Assembly (NCBI GenBank): GCA_000403295.2
Contig: KE159605.1
Location: 190,845-254,844, forward strand
DNA from: Lachnospiraceae bacterium M18-1
Lineage (GTDB): Bacteria; Bacillota; Clostridia; Lachnospirales; Lachnospiraceae
DNA length: 64,000 nt
Direction of reading: 5' to 3'
The notes below the pieces were generated by a model. It saw nothing but the letters and a program-made list of their open reading frames with translations. It had not been told where the DNA came from and ran no database searches. The translations under genes and the position numbers were made by a program. Positions 25,229 through 33,098 of this stretch are shown here, in pieces (the stretch's first letter is position 1; each line of letters starts with the position of its first letter).

Positions 25229-26007
25229 ATTTTTATATACTGACATTATTTCCCGACATGGTATCACAGGGATTGAATACCAGCATTATCGGACGGGCGT
25301 CCGGACGGGGACTGTTATCCATCCGGACCATCAATATCCGGGACTATGCGTTCAACAAGCATCAGAGCGTGGATGATTACCCCTACGGAGGCGGAGCAGG
25401 AATGCTGATGCAGGCGGAGCCGGTGTATCTTGCATACGAGGCCGCGGCGGAGGAGATCCGGACACGGAGAGAAGAACAGGGAAAACAGGAGAAGAAGCCA
25501 AGGGTAGTGTACCTTTCACCCCAGGGAGCGGTATTCAACCAGAGCATGGCAAAGGAGCTGGCAGAGGAAGAAGACCTGATCTTTCTCTGCGGGCATTATG
25601 AAGGGATTGACGAGCGGGTGCTGGAGGAGATCGTGACAGACCAGGTGTCTATCGGGGACTATGTGCTGACCGGCGGGGAGCTTCCGGCCATGGTCATGGT
25701 GGATGCGATCTCGCGCATGGTGCCGGGAGTGCTCCACAATGACAACTCGGCGGAGACAGAATCCTTTCAGGACGGCCTGCTGGAATATCCCCAGTATTCC
25801 CGGCCGGAGGTCTGGCACGGAAAAAGGGTGCCGGAGGTGCTTTTATCCGGACATCACGCCAATATCCTGAAATGGAAGCGGGAGCAGTCCATTCTGCGCA
25901 CCAGGGAACGGCGTCCCGACCTGTTCGAACACTGTGCTTTGACGGAAAAGGAAAAAGCCGATTGGAAAAATGTGACGGAAATGCTTGCAAGTTCGGAAAA
26001 AATGTGA
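25225..26007 (+). CDS. trmD: tRNA (guanine-N1)-methyltransferase
   Basis: A 260-residue SPOUT methyltransferase that makes m1G37 in tRNAs with a G36, preventing frameshifting. It opens FYILTLFPDMVSQGLNTSIIGRA and shows the knot sequences LSPQGAVFNQ, LCGHYEGIDERV and IGDYVLTGGELPAMVMVDA, followed by LVP-type RPEVWHGKRVPEVLLSGHH. Length is somewhat above the usual 240-250 because of a Glu/Lys-rich insertion near residues 72-90. It starts inside the rimM stop codon. Confidence 0.97.
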   Translation: MNFYILTLFPDMVSQGLNTSIIGRASGRGLLSIRTINIRDYAFNKHQSVDDYPYGGGAGMLMQAEPVYLAYEAAAEEIRTRREEQGKQEKKPRVVYLSPQGAVFNQSMAKELAEEEDLIFLCGHYEGIDERVLEEIVTDQVSIGDYVLTGGELPAMVMVDAISRMVPGVLHNDNSAETESFQDGLLEYPQYSRPEVWHGKRVPEVLLSGHHANILKWKREQSILRTRERRPDLFEHCALTEKEKADWKNVTEMLASSEKM

Positions 26008-26127
26008 TAACATACAATAGTTGTGAAAAGAAGAGCGATGGTCCTCTGGCACAGGAAGATGCAGATTCAGAAGCACATTTTCCGCAAAAAGAGTGTTAAG
26101 AACGTCAAATGAACAGGAGGTCACACA

Positions 26128-26475
26128 ATGAACGATATTATCAAAAATATTGAAGCTGAGCAGTTAAAAGAGAATGCTCCTCAGTTCCACGTAGGCGATA
26201 CGGTAAAGGTATACGCGAAGATCAAGGAAGGAAACCGTGAAAGAATCCAGGTATTCGAAGGAACCGTACTGAAGAGACAGGGCGGCGGAGTCAGAGAGAC
26301 ATTTACGGTCAGAAAAAATTCCAACGGCGTCGGCGTAGAGAAGACCTGGCCGCTTCATTCTCCTCATGTTGAGAAGGTGGAAGTCATCCGCAGAGGTAAG
26401 GTAAGAAGAGCAAAACTGAACTACCTGCGCGGTCGTGTCGGCAAGAGAGCAAAGGTAAAAGAATTAGTAAAATAG
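26128..26475 (+). CDS. rplS: 50S ribosomal protein L19
   Basis: A 115-residue large-subunit protein at the subunit interface. Typical sequences are [35 protein letters not shown] and the C-terminal [31 protein letters not shown] lies upstream of ATG 26128. It follows trmD by 120 bp, as in most bacteria, and ends in a clear terminator. Confidence 0.98.
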   Translation: MNDIIKNIEAEQLKENAPQFHVGDTVKVYAKIKEGNRERIQVFEGTVLKRQGGGVRETFTVRKNSNGVGVEKTWPLHSPHVEKVEVIRRGKVRRAKLNYLRGRVGKRAKVKELVK

Positions 26476-26487
26476 TAAGGAAAAGTG

Positions 26488-26525
26488 AGGGACAATTACA
26501 GAGTTTGTAGTTTGTCCCTTTTCTA
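26488..26525 (+). terminator. rplS terminator
   Basis: AGGGACAA (26488-26495) pairs with TTGTCCCT (26512-26519), followed by TTTCTAT. The loop is 16 bases. The next gene, lepB, starts only 15 bp further on. Confidence 0.8.
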
Positions 26526-26539
26526 TATGGCAGGATGGA

Positions 26540-27178
26540 ATGAAGAAAAGAGAAATCCGGAAAAAAAGAAGACAAAGGACAAAGCAAAAGGTATGGCAGA
26601 AGCCAAAGCTGCACTTCCCGAATGAAGGGATCCATATCGATAAAGACCGTGCAAAAAAATCGTTTCTTCTCATATTAGAACTTGGAATTGCCTGTGTGCT
26701 GGCGTATTCTCTGGTGCTGTTTTACGGGCAGCGTGTCAGCAATGCCGGGGATTCCATGAGCCCGGTCCTGAAAAACGGGGACGTGGTGCTCGTGGACCGC
26801 CTTGTCTACAACGCGGTCAAGCCGAAGCGGGGAGACATCATCGTATTTAAGCCGGGCGGAATTGAAAATGCCCATTATCTGATCAAGCGGGTAGTCGCCC
26901 TTCCCGGAGAGACCATCCAGATTAAAAACGGCAGCATCTATATCGACGGGGAAATCTGCACGGAAGGAATCTATGTCTCAAAGATCTCGTCTGCCGGACT
27001 TGCCGCAGAACCGATCGAGCTTGGCGCCAACGAGTATTTTGTGATCGGCGACAATCATGAAGGAAGCGATGACAGCCGGACGGCGGACGTAGGGAAGGTA
27101 AAACGCAGTGACATTTTCGGAAAGGCATGGTTTGTGATCAGCGCCGGGGACAATTTCGGAAGAATCAAGGATAAATAA
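26540..27178 (+). CDS. lepB: signal peptidase I
   Basis: A 212-residue type I signal peptidase that releases exported proteins from their signal peptides at the outer membrane face. A very basic N-terminal tail of about 40 residues (KKREIRKKRRQRTKQK) precedes one membrane helix at about 45-65. The catalytic serine is Ser72 in GDSMSP and the general-base lysine Lys116 in LIKRVVALPGE; IGDNHEGSDDSR near 170 completes the active site. It lies between rplS and rbgA, the usual place in Clostridia. A second, distinct signal peptidase is at 28354. Confidence 0.95.
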   Translation: MKKREIRKKRRQRTKQKVWQKPKLHFPNEGIHIDKDRAKKSFLLILELGIACVLAYSLVLFYGQRVSNAGDSMSPVLKNGDVVLVDRLVYNAVKPKRGDIIVFKPGGIENAHYLIKRVVALPGETIQIKNGSIYIDGEICTEGIYVSKISSAGLAAEPIELGANEYFVIGDNHEGSDDSRTADVGKVKRSDIFGKAWFVISAGDNFGRIKDK

Positions 27179-27274
27179 TGCCGGAAGGGAGAACGGCGCA
27201 AAGCCTTTTTCAGGAATTTCAGCAGGCCTGCCGGGCCGAAGAGGCTAAGGATGGCGTATACAGGAGGAATAAAT

Positions 27275-28126
27275 ATGCATTTTCAGTGGTATCCGGGTCA
27301 TATGACCAAAGCGAAACGGATGATGCAGGAGAATATCAAGCTGATCGATCTGATCATCGAACTTGTGGATGCCAGGATTCCCTTGAGCAGCCGGAATCCG
27401 GACATCGACGAACTTGGGAAGAATAAGGCCAGGCTGATCCTTTTAAATAAAGCCGATTTGGCGGAGGAGAAGTGGAATACGGCGTGGATCGAATATTTTC
27501 AGAAAAAAGGATTTTTTGCGGTAAAGGTCAATTCGAAAAAAGGAGGCGGGATGAAGTCTATCCAGGAGGTCATCCAGGAGGCCTGCCGGGAGAAGACGGA
27601 GCGTGACAAAAAGCGCGGTATCCTAAACCGCCCGGTGCGGGCTATGGTGGTAGGGATCCCCAATGTGGGCAAGTCCACATTCATCAATGCTCTGGCCGGA
27701 AAGGCCTGTGCAAAGACCGGGAATAAGCCGGGGGTGACCAAAGGAAAGCAGTGGATCCGGCTGAATAAAAACGTGGAGCTGTTAGATACGCCGGGCATCC
27801 TGTGGCCCAGGTTTGAGGATCAGGCGGTGGGACTCAGGCTGGCGTTTATCGGTTCCATCAAGGATGAGATCCTGCAGTCAGAGGAACTTTCGGCGGAACT
27901 GATGCGGTTTTTAGCGAAAAACTATCCCGGGACCCTTGCGGAAAAATATGGGTTTGAGGAATCTGAAGATGGATTTGAAGACCTGCGGGGCGTGGCAGAA
28001 AGCCGCTGCTGTCTTCTGAAAGGGAACGAGCTGGATCTGGAAAAGGCGGCAAAGCTTTTGCTGGATGATTTCCGGAACGGGCGGCTTGGAAGGATCACGC
28101 TGGAATATCCTGAGCAGTCTGCCTGA
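27275..28126 (+). CDS. rbgA: ribosome biogenesis GTPase RbgA (YlqF)
   Basis: A 283-residue circularly permuted GTPase needed for late 50S assembly in Gram-positives. The G motifs come in the order G4 (LLNKADLAE), G1 (GIPNVGKST at about 126-134), G3 (DTPGILWP), and the N-terminus MHFQWYPGHMTKAKRMM is diagnostic. ATG 27275 is chosen because AGGAGG lies seven bases upstream; the in-frame ATG at 27251 lies before that site. It is followed by a hairpin-rich repeat region before the second lepB. Confidence 0.96.
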   Translation: MHFQWYPGHMTKAKRMMQENIKLIDLIIELVDARIPLSSRNPDIDELGKNKARLILLNKADLAEEKWNTAWIEYFQKKGFFAVKVNSKKGGGMKSIQEVIQEACREKTERDKKRGILNRPVRAMVVGIPNVGKSTFINALAGKACAKTGNKPGVTKGKQWIRLNKNVELLDTPGILWPRFEDQAVGLRLAFIGSIKDEILQSEELSAELMRFLAKNYPGTLAEKYGFEESEDGFEDLRGVAESRCCLLKGNELDLEKAAKLLLDDFRNGRLGRITLEYPEQSA

Positions 28127-28144
28127 ACTGCAGGATGTCGAAAA

Positions 28145-28333
28145 CCGCCTGCAGGCGGGGTCTGCAGCATGCCGCATCTGTGAGCGGCATGCAGGATCAT
28201 GTCTGCTGAGATGATACAAATGTCAAGTCAAGGACCCCGCAGCAAGCTGACGGGGCATCAAAATTCCAGCGCAGCAAGCTGCGGGGTATCTGGTCTACAC
28301 TCCGTTTCGGTCGTTGCTTCGCGGGAATGAAAT
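28145..28333. repeat. hairpin region and family 3 repeat between rbgA and lepB2
   Basis: First, a perfect palindrome CCGCCTGCAGGCGG (28145-28158) and a stem GCATGCCGC/GCGGCATGC (28167-28192). Then the family 3 unit from about 28231: CCCCGCAGC/GCTGACGGGG, a second GCAGCAAGCTGCGGGG, TCTACACTCCGTTTCGG and the end motif CGCGGGAATGAAAT (28320-28333), which stops 20 bp before the next start codon. Parts recur near 35263-35353 and 63859-63873, and the TCTACACTCCGTT segment recurs inside family 1 copy A near 12000. Confidence 0.7.
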
Positions 28334-28353
28334 AGAAAGAGGACATTCGGGAT

Positions 28354-28908
28354 ATGAAAGAGGAAAGTAAAGAGAAAAGTATTTTGCGGGAACTGGGAAG
28401 CTGGCTTCTGTACCTGCTGTTCGTATTGATGTTTTCCTATCTCATCATCACTTATGTGGGACAGCGCACCCGTGTGGACGGACAGTCCATGGAGACGACG
28501 CTTTACAACAATGACAATCTGCTGGTGGATAAACTTTCTTACAGGTTCCGGGATCCGAAGCGGTTTGAGATTGTTGTATTTCCATACCAGTACAGGGAAA
28601 ATACTTACTATATCAAGCGGATCATCGGACTGCCGGGAGAGACCGTGCAGGTCATCGACGGTTATGTGTATATCGACGGGGAACAGCTTGACGAGCACTA
28701 TGGAAATGAACTGATGGAGAACCCGGGAATTGCTGCGGAGCCTTTGATGCTGGGAGAGGATCAATATTTTGTCCTTGGCGACAACCGCAACCACAGCTCC
28801 GACAGCAGGGATCCCAGCGTGGGAACGATCCAGCGGGAAAATCTGCTGGGCAGAGCCTGGATCCGGATCTGGCCTCTGGACCAGTTTGGAGCGATCAAGC
28901 ATGAATAA
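28354..28908 (+). CDS. lepB: signal peptidase I, second copy
   Basis: A 184-residue type I signal peptidase, shorter than its neighbour at 26540 and without the long basic tail. One membrane helix spans about residues 18-36; catalytic Ser45 is in DGQSMETTL and Lys88 in YIKRIIGLPGE, with LGDNRNHSSDSRDP near 145. Overall it is closer to SipS/SipT. Its start ATG 28354 follows AGAAAGAGGA. It overlaps rnhB by eight bases, so the two are co-transcribed. Two paralogues within 2 kb may divide secretory clients. Confidence 0.94.
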   Translation: MKEESKEKSILRELGSWLLYLLFVLMFSYLIITYVGQRTRVDGQSMETTLYNNDNLLVDKLSYRFRDPKRFEIVVFPYQYRENTYYIKRIIGLPGETVQVIDGYVYIDGEQLDEHYGNELMENPGIAAEPLMLGEDQYFVLGDNRNHSSDSRDPSVGTIQRENLLGRAWIRIWPLDQFGAIKHE

Positions 28909-29659
28909 GAAGATTTCAGAGATCAGGAAAGAACTGGAGCAGGCTGGAAAAAACGAACGAAGCAGGCTTCTGGAAGAATATGCTTCCGACACAAGGGCAG
29001 GGGTAAAAAGCCTTCTGGAGAAATATCGAAAGCAGGAGGAAAAGCTGTCTGCGGAGCGGGAACGGTTGAGGGTAATGCAGGAGTTTGAGAGGCAGTATGC
29101 GCACTGTACATACATCTGCGGGATTGATGAGGCGGGGAGAGGTCCGCTGGCAGGCCCTGTGGCGGCAGCGGCGGTGGTCCTTCCAAAGGACTGTGAGATC
29201 CTGTACCTCAATGATTCTAAAAAGCTGTCTGCTAAACGCCGGGAAGCGTTATATGATGAGATTATGGAAAAGGCAGCGGCAACTGGCATCGGTCTGGCAG
29301 AGGCAACCCGGATCGATGAGATCAATATCCTGCAGGCCACTTATGAAGCCATGCGTCTGGCGGTCAGCAGGCTGGGCATCGTGCCGGAGGTCTTGCTGAA
29401 CGATGCGGTGACGATTCCGGGGCTTGACATGGTGCAGGTGCCCATTATAAAAGGAGATGCCAGGAGTGTCTCTATCGCTGCGGCCAGTATTCTGGCGAAG
29501 GTGACCAGGGACCGGCTGATGGCAGAGTATGACAGCAGATATCCTCAATATGGATTTGCAGTACATAAAGGATACGGTACGGCTGTCCATATAGAAGCGC
29601 TGAAAGCATACGGCCCGTGTCCGATCCATCGGAAAACATTTATCAAAGGGATCGTATGA
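28901..29659 (+). CDS. rnhB: ribonuclease HII with N-terminal helical extension
   Basis: A 252-residue enzyme that cuts RNA in DNA/RNA hybrids and at single ribonucleotides. The catalytic pair Asp76-Glu77 is in GIDEAGRGPLAGP; LNDSKKLSAKRRE and KGDARSVSIAAASILAKVTRDR follow. The first 70 residues form a Lys/Glu-rich helical extension seen in Firmicutes RNase HII. The start ATG 28901 lies inside the end of lepB2. Confidence 0.96.
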   Translation: MNKKISEIRKELEQAGKNERSRLLEEYASDTRAGVKSLLEKYRKQEEKLSAERERLRVMQEFERQYAHCTYICGIDEAGRGPLAGPVAAAAVVLPKDCEILYLNDSKKLSAKRREALYDEIMEKAAATGIGLAEATRIDEINILQATYEAMRLAVSRLGIVPEVLLNDAVTIPGLDMVQVPIIKGDARSVSIAAASILAKVTRDRLMAEYDSRYPQYGFAVHKGYGTAVHIEALKAYGPCPIHRKTFIKGIV

Positions 29660-29712
29660 TCCGCCCGCAAGTCCTTTGGCGGGGCGGACCCAGAGATTCA
29701 GACAGGGAGATC

Positions 29713-30066
29713 ATGGAGAGGAATAAGCGGAAAACGGGAGCGGCCTATGAACAGGCGGCGGGATATTATCTGGAGCAGCAGGGCTATGTGATCCTGCAGT
29801 ACAACTACAGATGCCGCATCGGAGAGATTGACCTGATCGCGCAGGACGGGGACTGCCTGGTATTCTGCGAGGTCAAGTACCGCAAAAACGGGAGCAGGGG
29901 GAACCCTCTGGAAGCTGTGGATGCAAAGAAGCAGTACCGGATTTCCCGGTGCGCCCAGTATTATTTGATGGAAAAACGGCTGGGAGACATTCCATGCAGG
30001 TATGATGTGATCGGCATTGAGGGCTCCCGAATCACACTGATCAAAAATGCGTTTGAGAGCGGCTGA
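29713..30066 (+). CDS. yraN: UPF0102 protein YraN
   Basis: A 117-residue protein with a PD-(D/E)xK nuclease-like core: GEIDLIAQDGDCLVFCEVKYRKN holds the Glu, Asp and Glu-Val-Lys positions. Biochemical function is not established for the family. It starts with the typical KTGAAYEQAAGYYLEQQGY. ATG 29713 follows GGGAG with short spacing; the longer frame from 29617 would overlap rnhB. The rnhB-yraN order is common in bacteria. Confidence 0.93.
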   Translation: MERNKRKTGAAYEQAAGYYLEQQGYVILQYNYRCRIGEIDLIAQDGDCLVFCEVKYRKNGSRGNPLEAVDAKKQYRISRCAQYYLMEKRLGDIPCRYDVIGIEGSRITLIKNAFESG

Positions 30067-30182
30067 TCCATCTCCGGAAGGACAGCCGGAAAATCAGAGT
30101 ATATGTTCTGTCATGGAAAGCCGCCAAAACCTTCTGCTCCCGGCGCGCCGGGCGTTGGCATGATTGAAAGAAAGGAAAGCGG

Positions 30183-31103
30183 ATGAGTTTAGGTATAAGA
30201 TATCACAATGAGAATAAAATATTCAGAGAAGTGGAAAAAGAAACCCCATTTTTGGAATATCCGCTGCTGGCGGATACAGGGATCGTGAAGCATGGATTTT
30301 CTACCCGACTTGGGGGAGTCAGCGAAGGCTTTTTTTCCTCGTTAAACCTGGGATCCCACCGGGGGGACCGGGAAGAGGCGGTTCAGGAAAACTTCCGTCG
30401 TATCGGGGCTTCTATGGGAGTCCGGTGTGAGGATATGGTCCTGTCCCGGCAGACCCATACCACCAACGTATGGGTGGTGACGGAAGAGGATCGCGGCATG
30501 GGGATGACATGCCCTATGGAATACAGCAAGCGGGCGTCTGTAAATCAGGGCCGCAGTGCATCAGGAAGCTTTCAGCTGGAAGCAGACGGGAAGCTGGAAG
30601 GGGTAGACGGCCTGGTGACCAATATTCCCGGTATCTGTCTGGTTACATTTTATGCCGACTGTGTCCCCCTGTATTTTGTGGATCCGGTCAAAAAGGCGAT
30701 CGGGCTGAGCCACTCCGGATGGCGGGGGACCGTGGGGAAGATCGGCAGGGTCACTGTGGAACTGATGCACGAGCAGTATGGCTGTGATCCTTCGGATATT
30801 TTGGCCGCAGTGGGGCCTTCCGTCTGCCGGGACTGCTATGAGGTCAGCGGCGATGTGATCGAACGATTTCAGGAAAGCTTTGCAGAGGAGCACTGGAAAG
30901 AACTTTTCTATCAGAAAGAAAACGGAAAATACCAGCTCGATCTGTGGAAAGCAAATGAGATCATCTTCGCGGAGGCGGGAATCCTTCCGGAGCATATGGC
31001 GGTCACGAACGTATGTACCCACTGCAACAGTGAGGTATTGTATTCCCACCGGAGGGCCGGAAACCAGCGGGGAAGCCTGGCGGCATTTTTGGCATTAGAG
31101 TGA
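30183..31103 (+). CDS. pgeF: PgeF/YfiH (laccase-domain) purine nucleoside-acting protein
   Basis: A 306-residue member of the Cu-oxidase_4 family. The zinc triad is visible: His92 (SRQTHTTNV), Cys160 (FYADCVPLYF) and His177 (LSHSGWRGTVGK). Family members have been described as peptidoglycan editing factor and as purine nucleoside phosphorylase/adenosine deaminase (FAMIN-like), so the cellular role is not settled. An insert near residues 110-140 (SKRASVNQGRSASG) lengthens it relative to the 240-270 typical. GAAAGGAAAG precedes ATG 30183. Confidence 0.92.
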   Translation: MSLGIRYHNENKIFREVEKETPFLEYPLLADTGIVKHGFSTRLGGVSEGFFSSLNLGSHRGDREEAVQENFRRIGASMGVRCEDMVLSRQTHTTNVWVVTEEDRGMGMTCPMEYSKRASVNQGRSASGSFQLEADGKLEGVDGLVTNIPGICLVTFYADCVPLYFVDPVKKAIGLSHSGWRGTVGKIGRVTVELMHEQYGCDPSDILAAVGPSVCRDCYEVSGDVIERFQESFAEEHWKELFYQKENGKYQLDLWKANEIIFAEAGILPEHMAVTNVCTHCNSEVLYSHRRAGNQRGSLAAFLALE

Positions 31104-31167
31104 CCATATAATATCCGGTAAAACTCCGCAGAATGTTTTTCCATTAGCAGGGCGAAGGAGGCGGGCT

Positions 31168-32112
31168 ATGGATTCTACAGTTGTGGACTCTACGGTAGAG
31201 ATCCTGCAGGAATCAGCCGAGCAGTCGGCAGAAAAGGTACAGACACAGATGAATGACTTTGTTGTTTTTATCCAGGAGCACATTCCGAATATGATTGAAT
31301 TTGGGATTCGGCTTCTGATCGCGGCCGTGATTTTTTTCCTGGGACGGCTATTGATCAAATGGATTCGCAAACGGATCCGAAATTCTCTGAAACGGTCGAG
31401 CGCGGATGCTGGACTGACCCAGTTTACGGATTCTTTTTTGAAAATATCTCTTTATATTGTCCTGCTTCTGATCGTTGCAGCCAATCTGGGGATTGAGATT
31501 TCGTCAATCTCCATGCTGTTTGCGTCGGCAGGCGTGGGGATTTCCCTGTCGCTGCAGCAGACCCTGTCCAACTTTGCGGGCGGTGTGCTGATCTTGCTGT
31601 TAAAGCCGTTTGTGGTGGGGGACTATATCATCGAAGACACCAACAAGGATGAGGGGACGGTCAAGGAGATCCAGACTTTTTATACAAAGCTGACTACGGT
31701 GGACAATAAAACCATCGTGATTCCTAATGGAATCCTGGCAAATAACAGCCTTACCAATGTGACGGCAAAGGCTGAGCGGCAGCTGGATCTCCGGATCGGG
31801 ATATCTTATGATTCTGATCTGAAAAAGGCAAAGCAGCTTTTGGAGCAGATGCTCAAAGAGATTCCCAGTATCATGCAGGATGAGACCCTGTACGTATTTG
31901 TGGATTCACTTGGAGAGAGTTCAGTGGTGCTGGGTATCCGTGGGTGGGTAAAGACTGACGAATACTGGACGACCCGATGGGATCTGCTGGAGAGGATCAA
32001 GCTGACCTTTGATGAGGAAGGGATCGTGATTCCGTACAATCAGCTTACGGTCCATCTGGATGAAAAGGCCGATCACGGCCCGGGAGTGAATAGTAATGGA
32101 CTTTCAAAATAA
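31168..32112 (+). CDS. mscS: small-conductance mechanosensitive channel (MscS family)
   Basis: A 314-residue membrane channel that releases solutes on osmotic downshock. About three helices lie between residues 47 and 155; the pore helix is the Gly/Ala-rich ASAGVGISLSLQQTLSNFAGG region followed by the beta-domain (IPNGILANNSLTN) and the C-terminal alpha/beta domain. An amphipathic periplasmic N-terminus of about 45 residues precedes the first helix. AAGGAGG precedes ATG 31168. The last codons overlap a sequence (AGTGAATAGTAATG) resembling the half-site of repeat family 1. Confidence 0.94.
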   Translation: MDSTVVDSTVEILQESAEQSAEKVQTQMNDFVVFIQEHIPNMIEFGIRLLIAAVIFFLGRLLIKWIRKRIRNSLKRSSADAGLTQFTDSFLKISLYIVLLLIVAANLGIEISSISMLFASAGVGISLSLQQTLSNFAGGVLILLLKPFVVGDYIIEDTNKDEGTVKEIQTFYTKLTTVDNKTIVIPNGILANNSLTNVTAKAERQLDLRIGISYDSDLKKAKQLLEQMLKEIPSIMQDETLYVFVDSLGESSVVLGIRGWVKTDEYWTTRWDLLERIKLTFDEEGIVIPYNQLTVHLDEKADHGPGVNSNGLSK

Positions 32113-32189
32113 TTAAGAATTTTTGAAAAAAATAGTTGAAATTTGTATCAAAAGTAGTTATAATAGTATAGGTTCGTTTGTTGAGCCTT

Positions 32190-32262
32190 GCCGAAATAGC
32201 TCAGTTGGTAGAGCACTTCACTCGTAATGAAGGGGTCGTCGGTTCGAGTCCGATTTTCGGCT
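32190..32262 (+). tRNA. tRNA-Thr (anticodon CGT)
   Basis: A 73-base cloverleaf: acceptor GCCGAAA/TTTCGGC with discriminator T, D arm GCTC..GAGC, anticodon stem CTTCA/TGAAG with loop CTCGTAA (anticodon CGT at 32223-32225), and T arm with GTTCGAGTC. CCA is not encoded. Confidence 0.95.
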
Positions 32263-32330
32263 TTTTGGAAAATTTTACTTTGTACTTTCCAGAAAACTCT
32301 AATTTAATTATGAATCAGTATTATCAAAAG

Positions 32331-32357
32331 CGCTTCCGATGAATTGGAAGCGTTTTT
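32331..32357 (+). terminator. terminator downstream of tRNA-Thr
   Basis: CGCTTCC (32331-32337) and GGAAGCG (32346-32352) with TTTTTG following. The 388-bp gap 32113-32500 holds the tRNA, this hairpin, a family 2 repeat half and the feo promoter; nothing else is seen. Confidence 0.85.
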
Positions 32358-32362
32358 GTTTT

Positions 32363-32389
32363 GCTAAAGCGTGTTTAAAATTCATTCCT
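32363..32389. repeat. family 2 repeat, partial copy
   Basis: It starts GCTAAAGCGTGTTTAAAA and continues TTCATTC. This matches the reverse complement of the right arm of the palindrome at 4830-4879 with one gap. Only one arm is present, so no stem forms here. Confidence 0.55.
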
Positions 32390-32411
32390 ACAATCTGCCG
32401 CATGATATTTA

Positions 32412-32451
32412 AAATAGTAGTTGACAACTACTATTTATTAGTTTATACTAA
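32412..32451 (+). promoter_or_regulatory. feo operon promoter with a 25-bp perfect palindrome over the -35 box
   Basis: TTGACA at 32421-32426 and TATACT at 32444-32449 are 17 bp apart. The -35 box sits in a perfect palindrome, 32412-32436, with arms AAATAGTAGTTG and CAACTACTATTT around one A. A second dyad TTAGT/ACTAA (32438-32451) covers the -10. The position suits a repressor, most plausibly an iron-responsive DtxR- or Fur-type protein. Confidence 0.75.
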
Positions 32452-32500
32452 CTCCTGTAAGTGAGAAGATAAATCTATAAAAGAAAGAAGATGAGTGATG

Positions 32501-32713
32501 ATGCCTTTATCAATGGTGAAGCAGGGAGAGCCGAACAAGATCTGCAGAGTCGGCGGAAGAGAAGATACGAGACGGTTCATCGAGAATCTGGGATTCGTGG
32601 CAGGCGCAGTGGTGACGGTCATATCTGTGACGGGCGGCAGCATGATCGTGAATGTGAAGGATTCCCGGGTAGCGATTGGCAGAGATATGGCAAACAAGAT
32701 CATGGTTGTATGA
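32501..32713 (+). CDS. feoA: FeoA family protein, first copy
   Basis: A 70-residue SH3-like protein of the ferrous iron uptake system. It contains the FeoA pattern CRVGGREDTRRFIENLGFVAGAVVTVISVTGGSMIVNVKDSR read across its length: a Gly-rich beta barrel ending in the conserved IGRDMANKIMV. FeoA binds the FeoB G domain or channel and adjusts transport. Two consecutive ATGs (32498, 32501) and a GTG compete as start; I choose 32501 because AAGAAG lies at a more normal distance. A second FeoA gene follows. Confidence 0.9.
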   Translation: MPLSMVKQGEPNKICRVGGREDTRRFIENLGFVAGAVVTVISVTGGSMIVNVKDSRVAIGRDMANKIMVV

Positions 32714-32759
32714 AGGATGCGCAAAATATCTTATGAAAAAATAAGGAGGAGAAGTGATT

Positions 32760-32978
32760 ATGACATTAAGAGAAGTTCCATGCGGCCGGACCGTTAAGGT
32801 CGCGAAGCTGGCCGGAGAAGGGCCGGTCAGGAGGCGGATCATGGATATGGGTATTACAAAGGGTGCGGATATCTTTGTGAGAAAGGTTGCGCCCCTGGGG
32901 GACCCGGTGGAGATCACGGTAAGGGGATATGAATTATCAGTCCGCAAAGCAGATGCGGAGATGATCGTTGTAGAGTGA
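32760..32978 (+). CDS. feoA: FeoA family protein, second copy
   Basis: A 72-residue FeoA-like SH3 protein: MTLREVPCGRTVKVAKLAGEG, then RRRIMDMGITKGADIFV and GDPVEITVRGYELSVRKADA, the classic FeoA sequence. ATAAGGAGGAG precedes ATG 32760. Two FeoA paralogues before a single FeoB are common in Clostridia and may form a hetero-complex. Confidence 0.95.
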   Translation: MTLREVPCGRTVKVAKLAGEGPVRRRIMDMGITKGADIFVRKVAPLGDPVEITVRGYELSVRKADAEMIVVE

Positions 32979-32999
32979 TCTTATTTTTTTGAATCAGAG

Positions 33000-33013
33000 T
33001 TAGTTAGAACTAA
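33000..33013 (+). promoter_or_regulatory. palindrome TTAGTTAGAACTAA upstream of feoB
   Basis: A perfect 6-2-6 dyad, TTAGTT/AACTAA, 86 bp before feoB. It shares the TTAGT/ACTAA arms of the dyad on the feoA -10 box (32438-32451) and resembles DtxR/IdeR/MntR-type metal boxes. It may mark an internal regulated promoter; the -10 and -35 here are not obvious. Confidence 0.5.
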
Positions 33014-33098
33014 TATTTAATAGTTCAAACTGTATTAAAGTGGAAGAAGGTAAGTAACACCATAAATGATGAAGGAGAATCAGCAGGAGGAATGAAAA

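Noticed and set aside
28145..28192. Hairpins after rbgA as a terminator
   Set aside because: Stems are good, but no T-run follows either one.
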